A stretch of DNA of 64,000 bases from Algoriella xinjiangensis (lineage in GTDB: Bacteria; Bacteroidota; Bacteroidia; Flavobacteriales; Weeksellaceae). Location of the stretch: positions 1 to 64,000 of the forward strand of contig NZ_FOUZ01000015.1 in assembly GCF_900115015.1 (NCBI RefSeq), given 5' to 3'. Below, piece after piece: positions 15,226 through 24,348 of the stretch. The notes beneath the pieces were generated by a model. That model searched no databases. It saw nothing but the letters and a program-made list of their open reading frames with translations, and was not told the origin of the DNA. The stretch's first letter is position 1, and each line of letters opens with the position of its first letter. Both the position numbers and the translations under genes were made by a program.

Positions 15226-16553
15226 TGAAATTTATTAAAAGTATATTTTTTACAAATCGCTTTTTTTATGCAGGATTTTTCGTTGCATTTTGCTTCGTAA
15301 TCAGTTTTTTTATGCCAACATTTTTTTTGGCTGCAAAACTATTATTGATTGCATTTGTTGTGATTACTAGTGCAGAATTTTTCTTATTATATCTACCAAA
15401 AAAATCAGTTTTTGTTGAACGAAATTATCCTGAACGTTTTTCGAATGGAGATGAAAATTTATTAGAATTAATTGCAGAAAATAAATACCAATTTCCGCTT
15501 TACATAAGAATTATAGAAGAATTTCCTATTCAATTTCAGATAAGAGATTTACAATTCAAAAAACATTTTAAGTCAAATCAATCCATAAAATTTGATTTCA
15601 AATTAAAACCGACAGAACGTGGCGCTTATAAATTTGGCGTAACCAATATTTTTATTTCTTTTTTAGGTTTGGTTGAGCGTAAAATTACGACGAATGAACC
15701 GATTGAAATTGCTTGTTATCCGTCTTATTTACAATTAAAACAGTTTCAATTGTACTCGACAGCGCAACATCAAAATCAATTTGGAATGAAACGTATTCGA
15801 AAAATTGGAACAAATACAGAGTTTGAAAACATTAAAAATTATACAATTGGTGATGAATATCGTTTAATTAATTGGAAAGCTACGGCAAAAGCAAATCGAC
15901 TGATGGTAAATCAGTTTCAGGAAGAAAAATCGCAACCCGTTTATTCTATAATTGATTTAGGAAGAACGATGAGAATGCCTTTTGATGGTCTAAAATTGTT
16001 AGATTACGCCATCAATTCTAGCTTAGTTATTGCGAATATTTCTTTACAAAAAAATGAAAAAGCAGGTTTAATTACCTTCAATAAAAATATACAAGATCAC
16101 ATTGTTGCAGACCGAAAAAATCATCAAATGCAGTTGATTTTAGAGAAATTATACAATGTACAAACCAATTATTTGGAGAGTGATTTTGGTAAATTATACG
16201 CTTACATAAAACGTAAATTAACGCAACGTTCTTTGCTTTTTGTTTATACAAATTTTGAAACTATTGATGCTTTAGAACGTCAATTACCGTATCTAAAATT
16301 GATTAAAAAATCGCATGTTGTGGTTTTAATTTTATTTAAGAATTCTGAATTAAAAAAATTAACCACACAAAAAGCCAAAACAACAACCGATATTTATGAT
16401 CAAACTATTGCAGAAAAATTTAATTACGATAAAGAATTAATCATAAATCGTTTGCATCAATTTGGTATTTTAACCATTTATTGCGAACCAAAAGAATTAT
16501 CTATCAACTTAATCAACAAATATTTAGAGATAAAGGCAAGAGGATTATTTTAA
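15225..16553 (+). CDS. DUF58 (VWA-like) protein, MoxR partner
   Basis: A protein of 442 residues with two transmembrane helices at the N-terminus (about residues 10-55). A DUF58 core follows, marked by IGDEYRLINWKATAKANRLMVNQF, and then a VWA-like fold whose first metal-site strand is YSIIDLGRTM, where the usual DxSxS is degenerate. A late FGILTIYCEPKEL segment closes it. DUF58 proteins are the usual clients of MoxR ATPases. The preceding genes complete the familiar Bacteroidota set. BatA/BatB aerotolerance genes, which flank similar operons in some relatives, are not present here. Confidence 0.88.
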   Translation: MKFIKSIFFTNRFFYAGFFVAFCFVISFFMPTFFLAAKLLLIAFVVITSAEFFLLYLPKKSVFVERNYPERFSNGDENLLELIAENKYQFPLYIRIIEEFPIQFQIRDLQFKKHFKSNQSIKFDFKLKPTERGAYKFGVTNIFISFLGLVERKITTNEPIEIACYPSYLQLKQFQLYSTAQHQNQFGMKRIRKIGTNTEFENIKNYTIGDEYRLINWKATAKANRLMVNQFQEEKSQPVYSIIDLGRTMRMPFDGLKLLDYAINSSLVIANISLQKNEKAGLITFNKNIQDHIVADRKNHQMQLILEKLYNVQTNYLESDFGKLYAYIKRKLTQRSLLFVYTNFETIDALERQLPYLKLIKKSHVVVLILFKNSELKKLTTQKAKTTTDIYDQTIAEKFNYDKELIINRLHQFGILTIYCEPKELSINLINKYLEIKARGLF

Positions 16554-16633
16554 TTTTATGTTTTAATTAACCTATTCTGCATCAAAAATGCACAATTATT
16601 GCTAAAATTCGGAAAACTATACGAATACTAACA

Positions 16634-17248
16634 ATGAAAAAAATAATCCAACTCTTTTGTATTTTAATCGCTACAAATATTTTTGCACAAACCAATTTAG
16701 TCAGTACAAATTCAACTCCTAAACGCACTATTGTTTTAGATGCGGGACATGGTGGCGCAGATACTGGTGTTAAGAAAGATGAATTTCAAGAAAAAGATAT
16801 TGTTCTAAAAATTGTTAATACAATTAAAGAAAGAAATCCATATTCGGACATTAATTTTGTTTTTTTACGCACGGGCGACGAGCAAATTGTAAATGCTAAT
16901 CGCGCAAAATTAATCAACGAATTGAAACCCGATTTGGTACTTTCTATACATGCGAATTACAATATAAAAGACACGAAAAAAGGAACTGAAATTCATGTTT
17001 CTCCAATGAATCCTTATTTTGAACAAGCAAAAGCAATTGGCGAAAAAATGAGTATAAACATAAGTTCTTTGGGTTTTGAAAATTTAGGAATTATAGAGAC
17101 AAATTCGAAAGTTTTACGTGATTCACAAGCTCCAGTTGTGATGATAGAAATTGGATATTTGACAAATGATGATGACAGAAAATATTTGACAGACGAAAAA
17201 AATTATGATAAAATAGCGGATAAGATTCTGCAATCTTTAGCGCCTTAA
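16634..17248 (+). CDS. N-acetylmuramoyl-L-alanine amidase (Amidase_3), copy 1
   Basis: A secreted protein of 204 residues (signal peptide 1-19, ending IFAQ). It carries one Amidase_3 domain that cleaves the amide bond between MurNAc and the peptide stem. Zinc ligands are His39 in DAGHGG, Glu53 in QEKD and the His in LSIHAN; the catalytic Glu lies in MIEIGYLTN. There is no cell-wall-binding or LysM domain, and the length is that of a bare catalytic domain. It is followed 106 bases later by a paralogue in the same direction, so the pair is a tandem duplication. Confidence 0.92.
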   Translation: MKKIIQLFCILIATNIFAQTNLVSTNSTPKRTIVLDAGHGGADTGVKKDEFQEKDIVLKIVNTIKERNPYSDINFVFLRTGDEQIVNANRAKLINELKPDLVLSIHANYNIKDTKKGTEIHVSPMNPYFEQAKAIGEKMSINISSLGFENLGIIETNSKVLRDSQAPVVMIEIGYLTNDDDRKYLTDEKNYDKIADKILQSLAP

Positions 17249-17354
17249 AACCTAATAAAACAATATTTATCAATTAGTTAAATAAATTCTAAAGTTATTT
17301 TCGAATCGAAATAGTTTTAGGATTTATTACGTTATTGTATAAAATCAATTTAAC

Positions 17355-17966
17355 ATGAAAAGGATTATTTATTTACTAGGTTTTATGACAACGTCATTTT
17401 TAACGACCAATTTAAATGCGCAAACTGCATCAAAAACAATTGTTATAGATGCTGGTCATGGTGGATCTGATGTCGGATCTAAAAATAATGCGATTGTAGA
17501 AAGTCAATTTACGTTAGAAATTGCAAAAAAAATTCAGCAATTAGCAAAAGAAAAAAACATTGAAGTTATTTTAACGAGAGATGAAGATAAAATAGTTGAT
17601 TTTGAAAATAGATTGTCTAAAATAAATTCGATAAAACCAGATCTTGTTATTTCTTTACATGTTAATAATTCGCAAAACAGAACAACAAATGGTTCTGAAG
17701 TTTTTATATATAAAAATAATACAGATGAAAAAACTGCACAAATTGGTAGTGATTTAGCTGAACTAATTAGCTTTAATTCAATTGAAAATAGAGGTTTAAA
17801 AAAGCAAAACTTCAGGATATTACGAGACTCTCAAGTTCCTGCTTTTCTATTAGAACTTGGTTTTGCTAGCAATGATAAAGATATCGAAGTTTTAAAAGCA
17901 GCAGATTATCAGAAGCAATTAGCCGAAAAAATTGTTAATTATTTAGAAAATTATAAAACAATATAA
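17355..17966 (+). CDS. N-acetylmuramoyl-L-alanine amidase (Amidase_3), copy 2
   Basis: A secreted protein of 203 residues (signal peptide about 1-23, ending LNAQ) with all Amidase_3 residues: His35 in DAGHGG, Glu49 in VESQ, the His in SLHVN and the catalytic Glu in LLELGFASN. It has the same architecture as the upstream copy but has diverged widely outside the motifs. The duplication is therefore old, and different substrates or timing are possible. No regulatory autoinhibitory helix of the AmiB/AmiC type is evident. A strong terminator follows at 17971. Confidence 0.92.
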   Translation: MKRIIYLLGFMTTSFLTTNLNAQTASKTIVIDAGHGGSDVGSKNNAIVESQFTLEIAKKIQQLAKEKNIEVILTRDEDKIVDFENRLSKINSIKPDLVISLHVNNSQNRTTNGSEVFIYKNNTDEKTAQIGSDLAELISFNSIENRGLKKQNFRILRDSQVPAFLLELGFASNDKDIEVLKAADYQKQLAEKIVNYLENYKTI

Positions 17967-17970
17967 TACT

Positions 17971-18002
17971 AAAAAAGCGTCTCAAAATTGAGACGCTTTT
18001 TT
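17971..18002. terminator. bidirectional intrinsic terminator
   Basis: A 15-bp perfect stem (17971-17985 with 17988-18002) flanked by A6 and T6, with a GC-rich core GCGTCTC. It separates the convergent amidase and DsbA-like genes. Confidence 0.9.
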
Positions 18003-18024
18003 ATATATCTTAAATTTAGTAACG

Positions 18025-18717
18025 TTAGTCACAATTACCATCAACATCGCAAGATGCGTTATTTGGTGATGAATTATTTGCATGATCTTTCTCAAACGCT
18101 TGCGTTAAAGCAGACACAAAATAATCAACTGGTTGAGCGCCAGAAATTGAATATTTACGATCAATTACAAAAAAAGGAACACCAGAAACACCAATGTTTC
18201 GTGCGTCTAAAATATCCGAAGCAACATCAAATACATAAGCATCTGAATTTAGCATTTCTAAAATCTCAGTTTTATTTAATCCTATTTTTTCGCCAATTGT
18301 TGCCAAAACTTCATGGTCAGCCACATTTTTACCTTCAGTAAAATATGCTTCGAATAATTGTTCTTCTATTTCCGAACCTTTGCCGTTAGCTTGTGCAAAA
18401 TGAATTAAACGATGCGCATCGCCCGTATTAACAACTTTAGAGTTTTGTTGCTGAAAATCTATTCCAACCGATTTTCCCATTTCAGCCAATTGATTATTCA
18501 TGGCAGCAACTTGCTCTTCCGAAATTCCTTTTGCTTTTACTAAATATTCTTCAACAGAAGTTATTTCGTTTTTAGGCAAATCTGGATTCAACTGAAAGCT
18601 CTTCCACTCTATTTCGATATTATTTTTATAAGGAATTTTATCTAAAGCTTGTTCAAAATGCTTTTTTCCGATATAACAAAACGGACACATCACATCCGAC
18701 CATATTTCAATTTTCAT
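18025..18717 (-). CDS. DsbA-family oxidoreductase, FrnE-like
   Basis: A protein of 230 residues without a signal peptide, so cytosolic. The thioredoxin-fold active site is CPFC (Cys11 and Cys14) and the cis-proline loop is GVPFFVI. A helical insertion between them is typical of the FrnE/2-hydroxychromene-2-carboxylate isomerase-like subgroup. Members act as thiol oxidoreductases or isomerases; FrnE of Deinococcus is linked to oxidative-stress resistance. The last residues contain a Cys-Asp-Cys-like tail (SCDVDGNCD) that might bind metal or act as a second thiol pair. It stands alone, divergent from purA. Confidence 0.87.
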   Translation of the reverse strand: MKIEIWSDVMCPFCYIGKKHFEQALDKIPYKNNIEIEWKSFQLNPDLPKNEITSVEEYLVKAKGISEEQVAAMNNQLAEMGKSVGIDFQQQNSKVVNTGDAHRLIHFAQANGKGSEIEEQLFEAYFTEGKNVADHEVLATIGEKIGLNKTEILEMLNSDAYVFDVASDILDARNIGVSGVPFFVIDRKYSISGAQPVDYFVSALTQAFEKDHANNSSPNNASCDVDGNCD

Positions 18718-18744
18718 ACAAGAAATTTTTGGTGTAAAAGTTTA

Positions 18745-18752
18745 CAAAATTA
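18745..18752 (-). promoter_or_regulatory. candidate -7 box for the DsbA-like gene
   Basis: The minus strand reads TAATTTTG, an exact TAnnTTTG match, 27 bases before the ATG. No clear -33 TTTG. Confidence 0.5.
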
Positions 18753-18853
18753 CATCAATTATTTTAATGGATTCGGTTATTTTTCGGTTAATTTAAACTT
18801 TTGAAATTATTAATAAAAACTTGAAAAATAATCGTCCAAATGTGGGTTTTAAA

Positions 18854-18884
18854 TTTGTTTAAGACAAGGTTTCATTTACCTTTG
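18854..18884 (+). promoter_or_regulatory. consensus promoter for purA
   Basis: TTTG at 18854-18857, a 19-base spacer and TACCTTTG at 18877-18884, a full match to the Bacteroidota promoter. The predicted start near 18890 lies just downstream of a GTG that opens the longer reading frame (18887), which argues for the ATG at 18947 as the true purA start. Confidence 0.8.
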
Positions 18885-18946
18885 CAGTGAACCAAGAAAA
18901 TGATAAATTTCATTTTTATTCCAAATCAAATAACGAACAAAATAAT

Positions 18947-20236
18947 ATGTCAACACACGTAGTAGTCGGCCTTCAATGGGGTGACGAGGGAAAAGGAAAA
19001 ATCACAGATGTATTAGCCGAAAAATCGGATTATGTTGTACGCTACCAAGGTGGTAACAATGCGGGACATACAGTATATGTAGGCGAGGACAAATTTGTAC
19101 TTCACTTATTACCTTCAGGGGTTTTGCAATGTAAAGGAAAATGTATTATTGCAAATGGTGTAGTGGTTAATCCAGAAGCTTTTTTTAATGAGACAGCTCA
19201 ATTAGAAGCGAAAGGTTATTCTACTGATCATGTATTTATTTCGAGAAGAGCGCATATCATTATGCCTTACCATATTCTTATGGATGAATACCGTGAAGAA
19301 TTTGCAGGAAAAGAAAATCAAATTGGTACAACAAAACGCGGAATTGGACCTTGTTATGAGGACAAAGTAGCACGTGTTGGTATTCGTGCAGTAGATTTAT
19401 TAAATCCAGAGATTTTAGCAGAAAAAATCAAAGAAAATTTAGTAGTTAAAAATGCTTTATTCGAAAAATTATTCAATAAAGAACCATTAAAATTCGAAGA
19501 TATTTACGAAAAATATTTAGAATATGGTGAACGTTTAAAAGAACGTATCATTGATTCTGAATTAGAAATCAATCATGCAATTGATGCTGGTAAAAGTGTT
19601 TTATTTGAAGGCGCACAAGCATTAATGTTAGATATCGATTTTGGGACATATCCTTTCGTAACATCATCATCTCCAACAACTGGTGGTGCATGTGTTGGTG
19701 CAGGAGTACCTCCAACAAAATTGAAAAATTTAATCGGAGTTTCTAAAGCATATTGTACACGTGTTGGTAATGGTCCTTTCCCAACAGAATTAGACAACGA
19801 ATTAGGAGAACAAATTCGCCAAGTTGGTCATGAATTTGGTGCATCTACAGGTCGTCCACGTCGTACAGGATGGTTAGATTTAGTTGCGTTAAAACATGCT
19901 TGTATGATTAACGGAATTACACATTTAGTAATCACTAAATTAGATGTTTTATCTAATATCGATACAATAAAAGTATGTACAGCATACAAAACTGAAGACG
20001 GAAAAATAATTGATTATTTTACTTCTTCTACGAACAAATTAGATCAATACGAAACAATTTGTGACGAATTACCAGGATGGACAGAAGATATTACAAACGT
20101 AAAATCTTTTGACGAATTGCCACTTACAGCGCAAGACTACATCCACTATATTGAGAAATATTTAGGAATCGAAGTTTATTTAGTTTCGGTTGGTCCAGAA
20201 AGATCTCAAAATATTATTAGAACAACTTTATTTTAA
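18947..20236 (+). CDS. purA: adenylosuccinate synthetase
   Basis: A protein of 429 residues that joins IMP and aspartate with GTP to form adenylosuccinate, the first committed step to AMP. The P-loop-like GDEGKGK is at the N-terminus, with the signature GLQWGDEGKGK directly after Met. Further family blocks are GGNNAGHT, GTTKRGIGPCYEDK, TSSSPTTGG and RPRRTGW. The length is standard. The frame opens at a GTG 60 bases upstream, but that codon sits at the predicted transcription start; the ATG at 18947 aligns with the family. The next-but-one gene is purB, the following enzyme of the same branch. Confidence 0.97.
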   Translation: MSTHVVVGLQWGDEGKGKITDVLAEKSDYVVRYQGGNNAGHTVYVGEDKFVLHLLPSGVLQCKGKCIIANGVVVNPEAFFNETAQLEAKGYSTDHVFISRRAHIIMPYHILMDEYREEFAGKENQIGTTKRGIGPCYEDKVARVGIRAVDLLNPEILAEKIKENLVVKNALFEKLFNKEPLKFEDIYEKYLEYGERLKERIIDSELEINHAIDAGKSVLFEGAQALMLDIDFGTYPFVTSSSPTTGGACVGAGVPPTKLKNLIGVSKAYCTRVGNGPFPTELDNELGEQIRQVGHEFGASTGRPRRTGWLDLVALKHACMINGITHLVITKLDVLSNIDTIKVCTAYKTEDGKIIDYFTSSTNKLDQYETICDELPGWTEDITNVKSFDELPLTAQDYIHYIEKYLGIEVYLVSVGPERSQNIIRTTLF

Positions 20237-20242
20237 TAATTC

Positions 20243-20278
20243 AGTTATAGCCTAACATTTGTTGGGCTATAACTTTTT
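20243..20278 (+). terminator. intrinsic terminator after purA
   Basis: A stem of 14 pairs (20243-20256 with 20261-20274, one G-T wobble), loop ATTT, followed by five T. It begins six bases past the purA stop, so the kinase-like gene 13 bases downstream may depend on readthrough. Confidence 0.8.
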
Positions 20279-20291
20279 ATATGATATTTTT

Positions 20292-21146
20292 ATGAACGAA
20301 ATTTTAGAACGGTTAAAACAATTAGATTTAGATATTGATAATATTGTTCCCATAAAAGGTGGCGATATAAATGATGCCTTTCGACTTGAATCGTTCAATA
20401 AAAAATATTTTTTAAAACTTAATACAGCAAATAATTTTCCTGATCTTTTCAAAAAAGAAGCTCGCGCATTGGATACTATTCGCAAAACTGAAACCTTTTA
20501 TACTCCTAACGTTCTGAATGTTGGAGAAACAGATAATAATTTTCAGTATTTGATTTTAGAATGGATAGAAACCGCAGAACCTACACTTGTAAATTGGGAA
20601 AATCTTGGTCGAAACTTAGCTAAGTTTCATCAAAATACAAATGATAAATTTGGTTGGAACGAGGATAATTATATTTCTATCGTTGTACAACCTAATAATT
20701 TTACAACTTCTTGGAGCGATTTTTACACCAATAATCGCATTATTCCGATGATGAAATTGTTACAAAACAAACAATTAATCACCACAAAAGAAGTAAAAGC
20801 TGCTACACGACTTTGCCAACAATTAGACAATATTTTTCCTGTAGAAAAACCAACACTTATACACGGTGATTTTTGGAATGGAAATATTTTAGCGACAAAA
20901 GATGGCGAATTTGCAGTTGTAGACCCAGCTATTTATTATGGACATCGCGAAATGGATTTGGCTATTGCAAAACTTTTTGGTGGATTTGATGATACTTTTT
21001 TTGATGCTTATCAAGAAATTTCTCCGCTCGAAAATAACCACGAAGAACGCCTGCCTATTGCACAATTATTTCCTTTATTGATACACGCTTATCTTTTTGA
21101 AGGTTATTATGTAAAAGATGTACAGACAATTTTAAAGAAATTTTAA
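20292..21146 (+). CDS. fructosamine-3-kinase-family protein
   Basis: A protein of 284 residues. The kinase motifs are the catalytic HGDFWNGNIL (Asp193, Asn198) and the metal-binding VVDPAIYYGHREMDLA, a combination characteristic of fructosamine kinases and bacterial relatives such as YniA. Characterised members phosphorylate ketosamines or ribulosamines on glycated proteins and amino acids. The frame opens at a TTG (20259), but the ATG at 20292 fits the family start. It lies between purA and purB, with 24 bases before purB, so it may be read with purB. No functional link to purine synthesis is known to me. Confidence 0.87.
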   Translation: MNEILERLKQLDLDIDNIVPIKGGDINDAFRLESFNKKYFLKLNTANNFPDLFKKEARALDTIRKTETFYTPNVLNVGETDNNFQYLILEWIETAEPTLVNWENLGRNLAKFHQNTNDKFGWNEDNYISIVVQPNNFTTSWSDFYTNNRIIPMMKLLQNKQLITTKEVKAATRLCQQLDNIFPVEKPTLIHGDFWNGNILATKDGEFAVVDPAIYYGHREMDLAIAKLFGGFDDTFFDAYQEISPLENNHEERLPIAQLFPLLIHAYLFEGYYVKDVQTILKKF

Positions 21147-21170
21147 ACACAACAACAAACAAAATACACA

Positions 21171-22598
21171 ATGAACAAGTATCAAAATCCTTTAGAATCA
21201 AGATATTGTAGCGATGAAATGCTATACATTTTTTCTCCTGAGAAAAAATTTACAACTTGGAGACAGTTATGGATTGCTTTAGCAGAAATAGAAAAGGAAC
21301 TTGGATTAGATATTACAGACGAACAAATTCAAGAATTAAAAGATAACGCAACAAATATTGATTACGATGTAGCCGCAGCGTACGAGAAAAAATTTCGTCA
21401 CGATGTAATGGCTCACGTACATGCATATGGTGATGTTGCGCCAAGTGCAAAAGCAATAATCCATTTAGGTGCGACTTCTGCTTTTGTTGGAGATAATACA
21501 GATTTGATTCAGATTCGTGATGGTTTTCAACACATCAAAGGTCAATTAATTAATGTGATTGATGGATTAGCAAAATTTGCTCGTCAATACAAAGATTTAC
21601 CAACATTAGGTTTTACACACTTTCAACCAGCTCAATTAACAACAGTTGGTAAACGTGCAACTCTTTGGTTACAATCTGTTTTATTAGATTTAGAAGAATT
21701 AGAATTTAGAATAGATACTTTACGTTTTCGTGGCGTTAAAGGAACAACGGGTACAGCAGCGTCTTTCAAAGAATTATTTGATGGCGATTATTCGAAAGTA
21801 AAAGCGTTAGATAAAAAATTATCAGAACGTTTCGGATTTAAAAATGTATTTGCAGTTTCTGGACAAACATACGACCGTAAAATTGATGCACAAGCATTAG
21901 AATTATTATCAAATATTGCACAATCTGCACATAAGTTTACAAACGACTTACGTTTGTTACAAAACTTAAAAGAAGTTGAAGAGCCTTTTGAAAAAAATCA
22001 AATTGGATCATCGGCAATGGCTTACAAACGCAATCCTATGCGTTCTGAGCGTATTTCTTCATTATCTAAATACGTAATGTCATTAGCTTCATCTCCCGCA
22101 ATGGTTGCGGCTACACAATGGTTTGAAAGAACTTTAGATGATTCTGCCAACAAACGTTTAGCTATTCCTCAAGCTTTCTTAGCAATTGATGCAGTTTTAA
22201 TCATTTGGAACAATATTTTAGATGGTTTAGTCGTTTATCCTAAAATCATTGAAAAGCATATTGCAGAAGAATTACCATTTATGGCAACCGAATATATTAT
22301 TATGGAAGGTGTTAAAAATGGTGGAGATCGTCAAGAATTACACGAAATCATCAGAACTCATTCTATGGAAGCTGCAAGACAGGTAAAAATGGAAGGAAAA
22401 TCAAATGATTTGATTGAACGTATTATTGCAGATGACTCAATCAAAATTGATAAAGAAAAATTAGTTGAATTATTAGATCCGAAAAACTTTACAGGATTTG
22501 CAGCAGAACAAACTGTCGAATTCTTAAAAGATATTGTAGATCCAATAATAGAAGAAAATAAATCGCTTTTAGGTGCTCATACAGACTTAAAAGTATAA
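21171..22598 (+). CDS. purB: adenylosuccinate lyase
   Basis: A protein of 475 residues of the fumarase/aspartase superfamily. It splits adenylosuccinate to AMP and SAICAR to AICAR. The superfamily signature GSSAMAYKRNPMRSE is present near residue 280. Other blocks are HLGATSAFVGDNTD and GFTHFQPAQLTTVGKRA, which is close to the eukaryote-like class of the enzyme. It is the partner of purA, with only the kinase gene between them, and a terminator follows at 22626. Confidence 0.96.
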   Translation: MNKYQNPLESRYCSDEMLYIFSPEKKFTTWRQLWIALAEIEKELGLDITDEQIQELKDNATNIDYDVAAAYEKKFRHDVMAHVHAYGDVAPSAKAIIHLGATSAFVGDNTDLIQIRDGFQHIKGQLINVIDGLAKFARQYKDLPTLGFTHFQPAQLTTVGKRATLWLQSVLLDLEELEFRIDTLRFRGVKGTTGTAASFKELFDGDYSKVKALDKKLSERFGFKNVFAVSGQTYDRKIDAQALELLSNIAQSAHKFTNDLRLLQNLKEVEEPFEKNQIGSSAMAYKRNPMRSERISSLSKYVMSLASSPAMVAATQWFERTLDDSANKRLAIPQAFLAIDAVLIIWNNILDGLVVYPKIIEKHIAEELPFMATEYIIMEGVKNGGDRQELHEIIRTHSMEAARQVKMEGKSNDLIERIIADDSIKIDKEKLVELLDPKNFTGFAAEQTVEFLKDIVDPIIEENKSLLGAHTDLKV

Positions 22599-22625
22599 TA
22601 CCGCTTAAAATTAACACACACAAAG

Positions 22626-22657
22626 AAAAAGGATTCCAGAAATTGGAATCCTTTTTT
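22626..22657 (+). terminator. intrinsic terminator after purB
   Basis: A 13-bp stem (22626-22638 with 22644-22656), loop GAAAT, followed by a T tract. Confidence 0.88.
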
Positions 22658-22709
22658 ATTTTAATTCAAATTATTTCTCAAATTTGCACCTAAATACAAC
22701 CTAACGTAA

Positions 22710-23783
22710 ATGAAAAAATATTTTCTGCTTTTTAGTCTTTTCATCACATTTCAACTCTTTGCACAACAACTTAAATACATTACAAATAAAGAGTTTACAA
22801 TTCAAGGAAAAGCTTTTCAAAACACGCCTTTTTATCATCGTATTGATACAGATAAATATGCTAATCTTCCGCCAAAAGTAAAAACATTGTTTACAGATCC
22901 TGCGGGATTATATGTTTCTTTTAAATCGAATACTTCTAAAATTAAACTAGATTGGACTACGCGTTCTACGTATTTAGGCGCAAATACAACTGGAATTATG
23001 GCACGTGGAATGGATTTGTATACTAAAGAAAACGGAAAATGGATTTTTGCAGGAGCGGCACTTCCCAATCAACAAAATGTAAAAAGTGATTACGATGTTG
23101 TTCAGAATATGACAAAAACCGAAAAAGAATTTCTTTTGTATTTACCACTTTGGAACGAATTAACTGATTTAAAAATCGGGATAGATGAAACAGCTAACTT
23201 TATCAATCAGCCAATTGTCTATAAAAAGAAAATTGTTGTTTACGGTTCTAGTATTGTACAAGGCGCTTCGGCAAGTCGCCCGGGAATGAGCTATCCTTCT
23301 ATTCTATCTCGAAAAACTGGATACGAATGGATCAATCTTGGTTTGAGCGGAAATGCTAAAATCGAAATTGAAATCGCCGAAATGATGAAAGATATTCAAA
23401 ATGTAGATTTATTTATTTTAGATTGTGTTCCGAATAGTTCTGAAGAAGAAATAAAAGCCAGAACGATTCCTTTTGTAAAATTACTGCGTAAATATCATCC
23501 AAAAACACCAATTTTGATGGTTGAAAGCATTATAAGACCAATGAGTAAATTTGATCAAATTGGGCATCAAAATATGATACAGCAAAATAAAGCTTATCGC
23601 AATCAATATGAAGCATTGATAAAAGATGGTGTTACAAATTTGCATCTTTTGAAAGGCGATAATTTACTTGGAACTGATAACGAAGGTTCTACTGATGGTA
23701 TACATCCAAATGATTTGGGTTTTAGCAGACTTTCTACAGCTATTGAGCAAAAAGTGAACGAAATATTTAGTGCTCAAAAATAA
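22710..23783 (+). CDS. secreted SGNH-hydrolase (esterase) with N-terminal beta domain
   Basis: A protein of 357 residues with a signal peptide (1-18, ending LFAQ). Residues about 25-165 form a beta-rich domain found N-terminal to many Bacteroidota SGNH esterases. The catalytic domain begins with YGSSIVQG, where Ser181 is in the nucleophile position (the usual GDS is GSS). A CVPN segment supplies block III Asn, and DGIHP gives Asp329 and His332. Such enzymes deacetylate or deacylate glycans and lipids. The substrate cannot be read. No polysaccharide-utilisation genes are adjacent. The stop lies one base from that of the convergent Mpo1-like gene. Confidence 0.87.
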   Translation: MKKYFLLFSLFITFQLFAQQLKYITNKEFTIQGKAFQNTPFYHRIDTDKYANLPPKVKTLFTDPAGLYVSFKSNTSKIKLDWTTRSTYLGANTTGIMARGMDLYTKENGKWIFAGAALPNQQNVKSDYDVVQNMTKTEKEFLLYLPLWNELTDLKIGIDETANFINQPIVYKKKIVVYGSSIVQGASASRPGMSYPSILSRKTGYEWINLGLSGNAKIEIEIAEMMKDIQNVDLFILDCVPNSSEEEIKARTIPFVKLLRKYHPKTPILMVESIIRPMSKFDQIGHQNMIQQNKAYRNQYEALIKDGVTNLHLLKGDNLLGTDNEGSTDGIHPNDLGFSRLSTAIEQKVNEIFSAQK

Positions 23784-23784
23784 C

Positions 23785-24264
23785 TTAATATTTGATTCCG
23801 ATTTTACGTAAAATAAAACTCAACAACCAAATAGGACCAACCAAAAGAAATTGTAAATCTTTTAGAAAACTTGGTTTTTTCCCTTCAATTTTATGTCCTA
23901 CAAATTGTAAAATCCACGTAATTACAAAAACTATAAGATATAATATCCAAGATTTGTTGCCAAAATTGATGTTTACTAATGACACAAAATGTTCCATCAA
24001 CAACATCACGAAAATCATCAACAGACCAATAACAAATGACAATCGGAAATAAAAGACAGACACAAGACACAGTGCTAAAATAGACGCAATACTTAAAAAT
24101 CCAAAATATTGAATGTAAATATGCGGTGTCGGAATGTAAGAAATGAAACCTAAAATTGTCCAAAAAATAAGTGGAACACAAATCCAATGAATTAATTTAT
24201 TGGTTGCATTTTTGTGACTTTCTCCATATTCATCAAAAAGTTGTTCAATTTTTCTCATCTTCAA
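23785..24264 (-). CDS. Mpo1-like (DUF962) membrane protein
   Basis: A protein of 159 residues with four hydrophobic helices and the family's histidine motifs: YGESHKNATNKLIHWIC near residues 14-29, MEHF near 92, and the C-terminal FVGHKIEGKKPS. DUF962 proteins include yeast Mpo1, an Fe2+-dependent dioxygenase that shortens 2-hydroxy fatty acids by one carbon. Flavobacteria contain 2-hydroxy fatty acids in sphingolipids or flavolipids, so a related activity is plausible but not shown. The first ATG is used; Met3 is an alternative start. Confidence 0.83.
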   Translation of the reverse strand: MKMRKIEQLFDEYGESHKNATNKLIHWICVPLIFWTILGFISYIPTPHIYIQYFGFLSIASILALCLVSVFYFRLSFVIGLLMIFVMLLMEHFVSLVNINFGNKSWILYLIVFVITWILQFVGHKIEGKKPSFLKDLQFLLVGPIWLLSFILRKIGIKY

Positions 24265-24348
24265 TTAGTTTGGAATTAAATGTACTAATTATTTAAGAAT
24301 TTTTAATTGATAATAAAGTACCTAAATTTTCGCGACGAGATATGATTA

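Noticed and set aside
18887-18946. Longer purA starting at the GTG at 18887
   Set aside because: The codon lies at the predicted transcription start, and the family start is the ATG at 18947.
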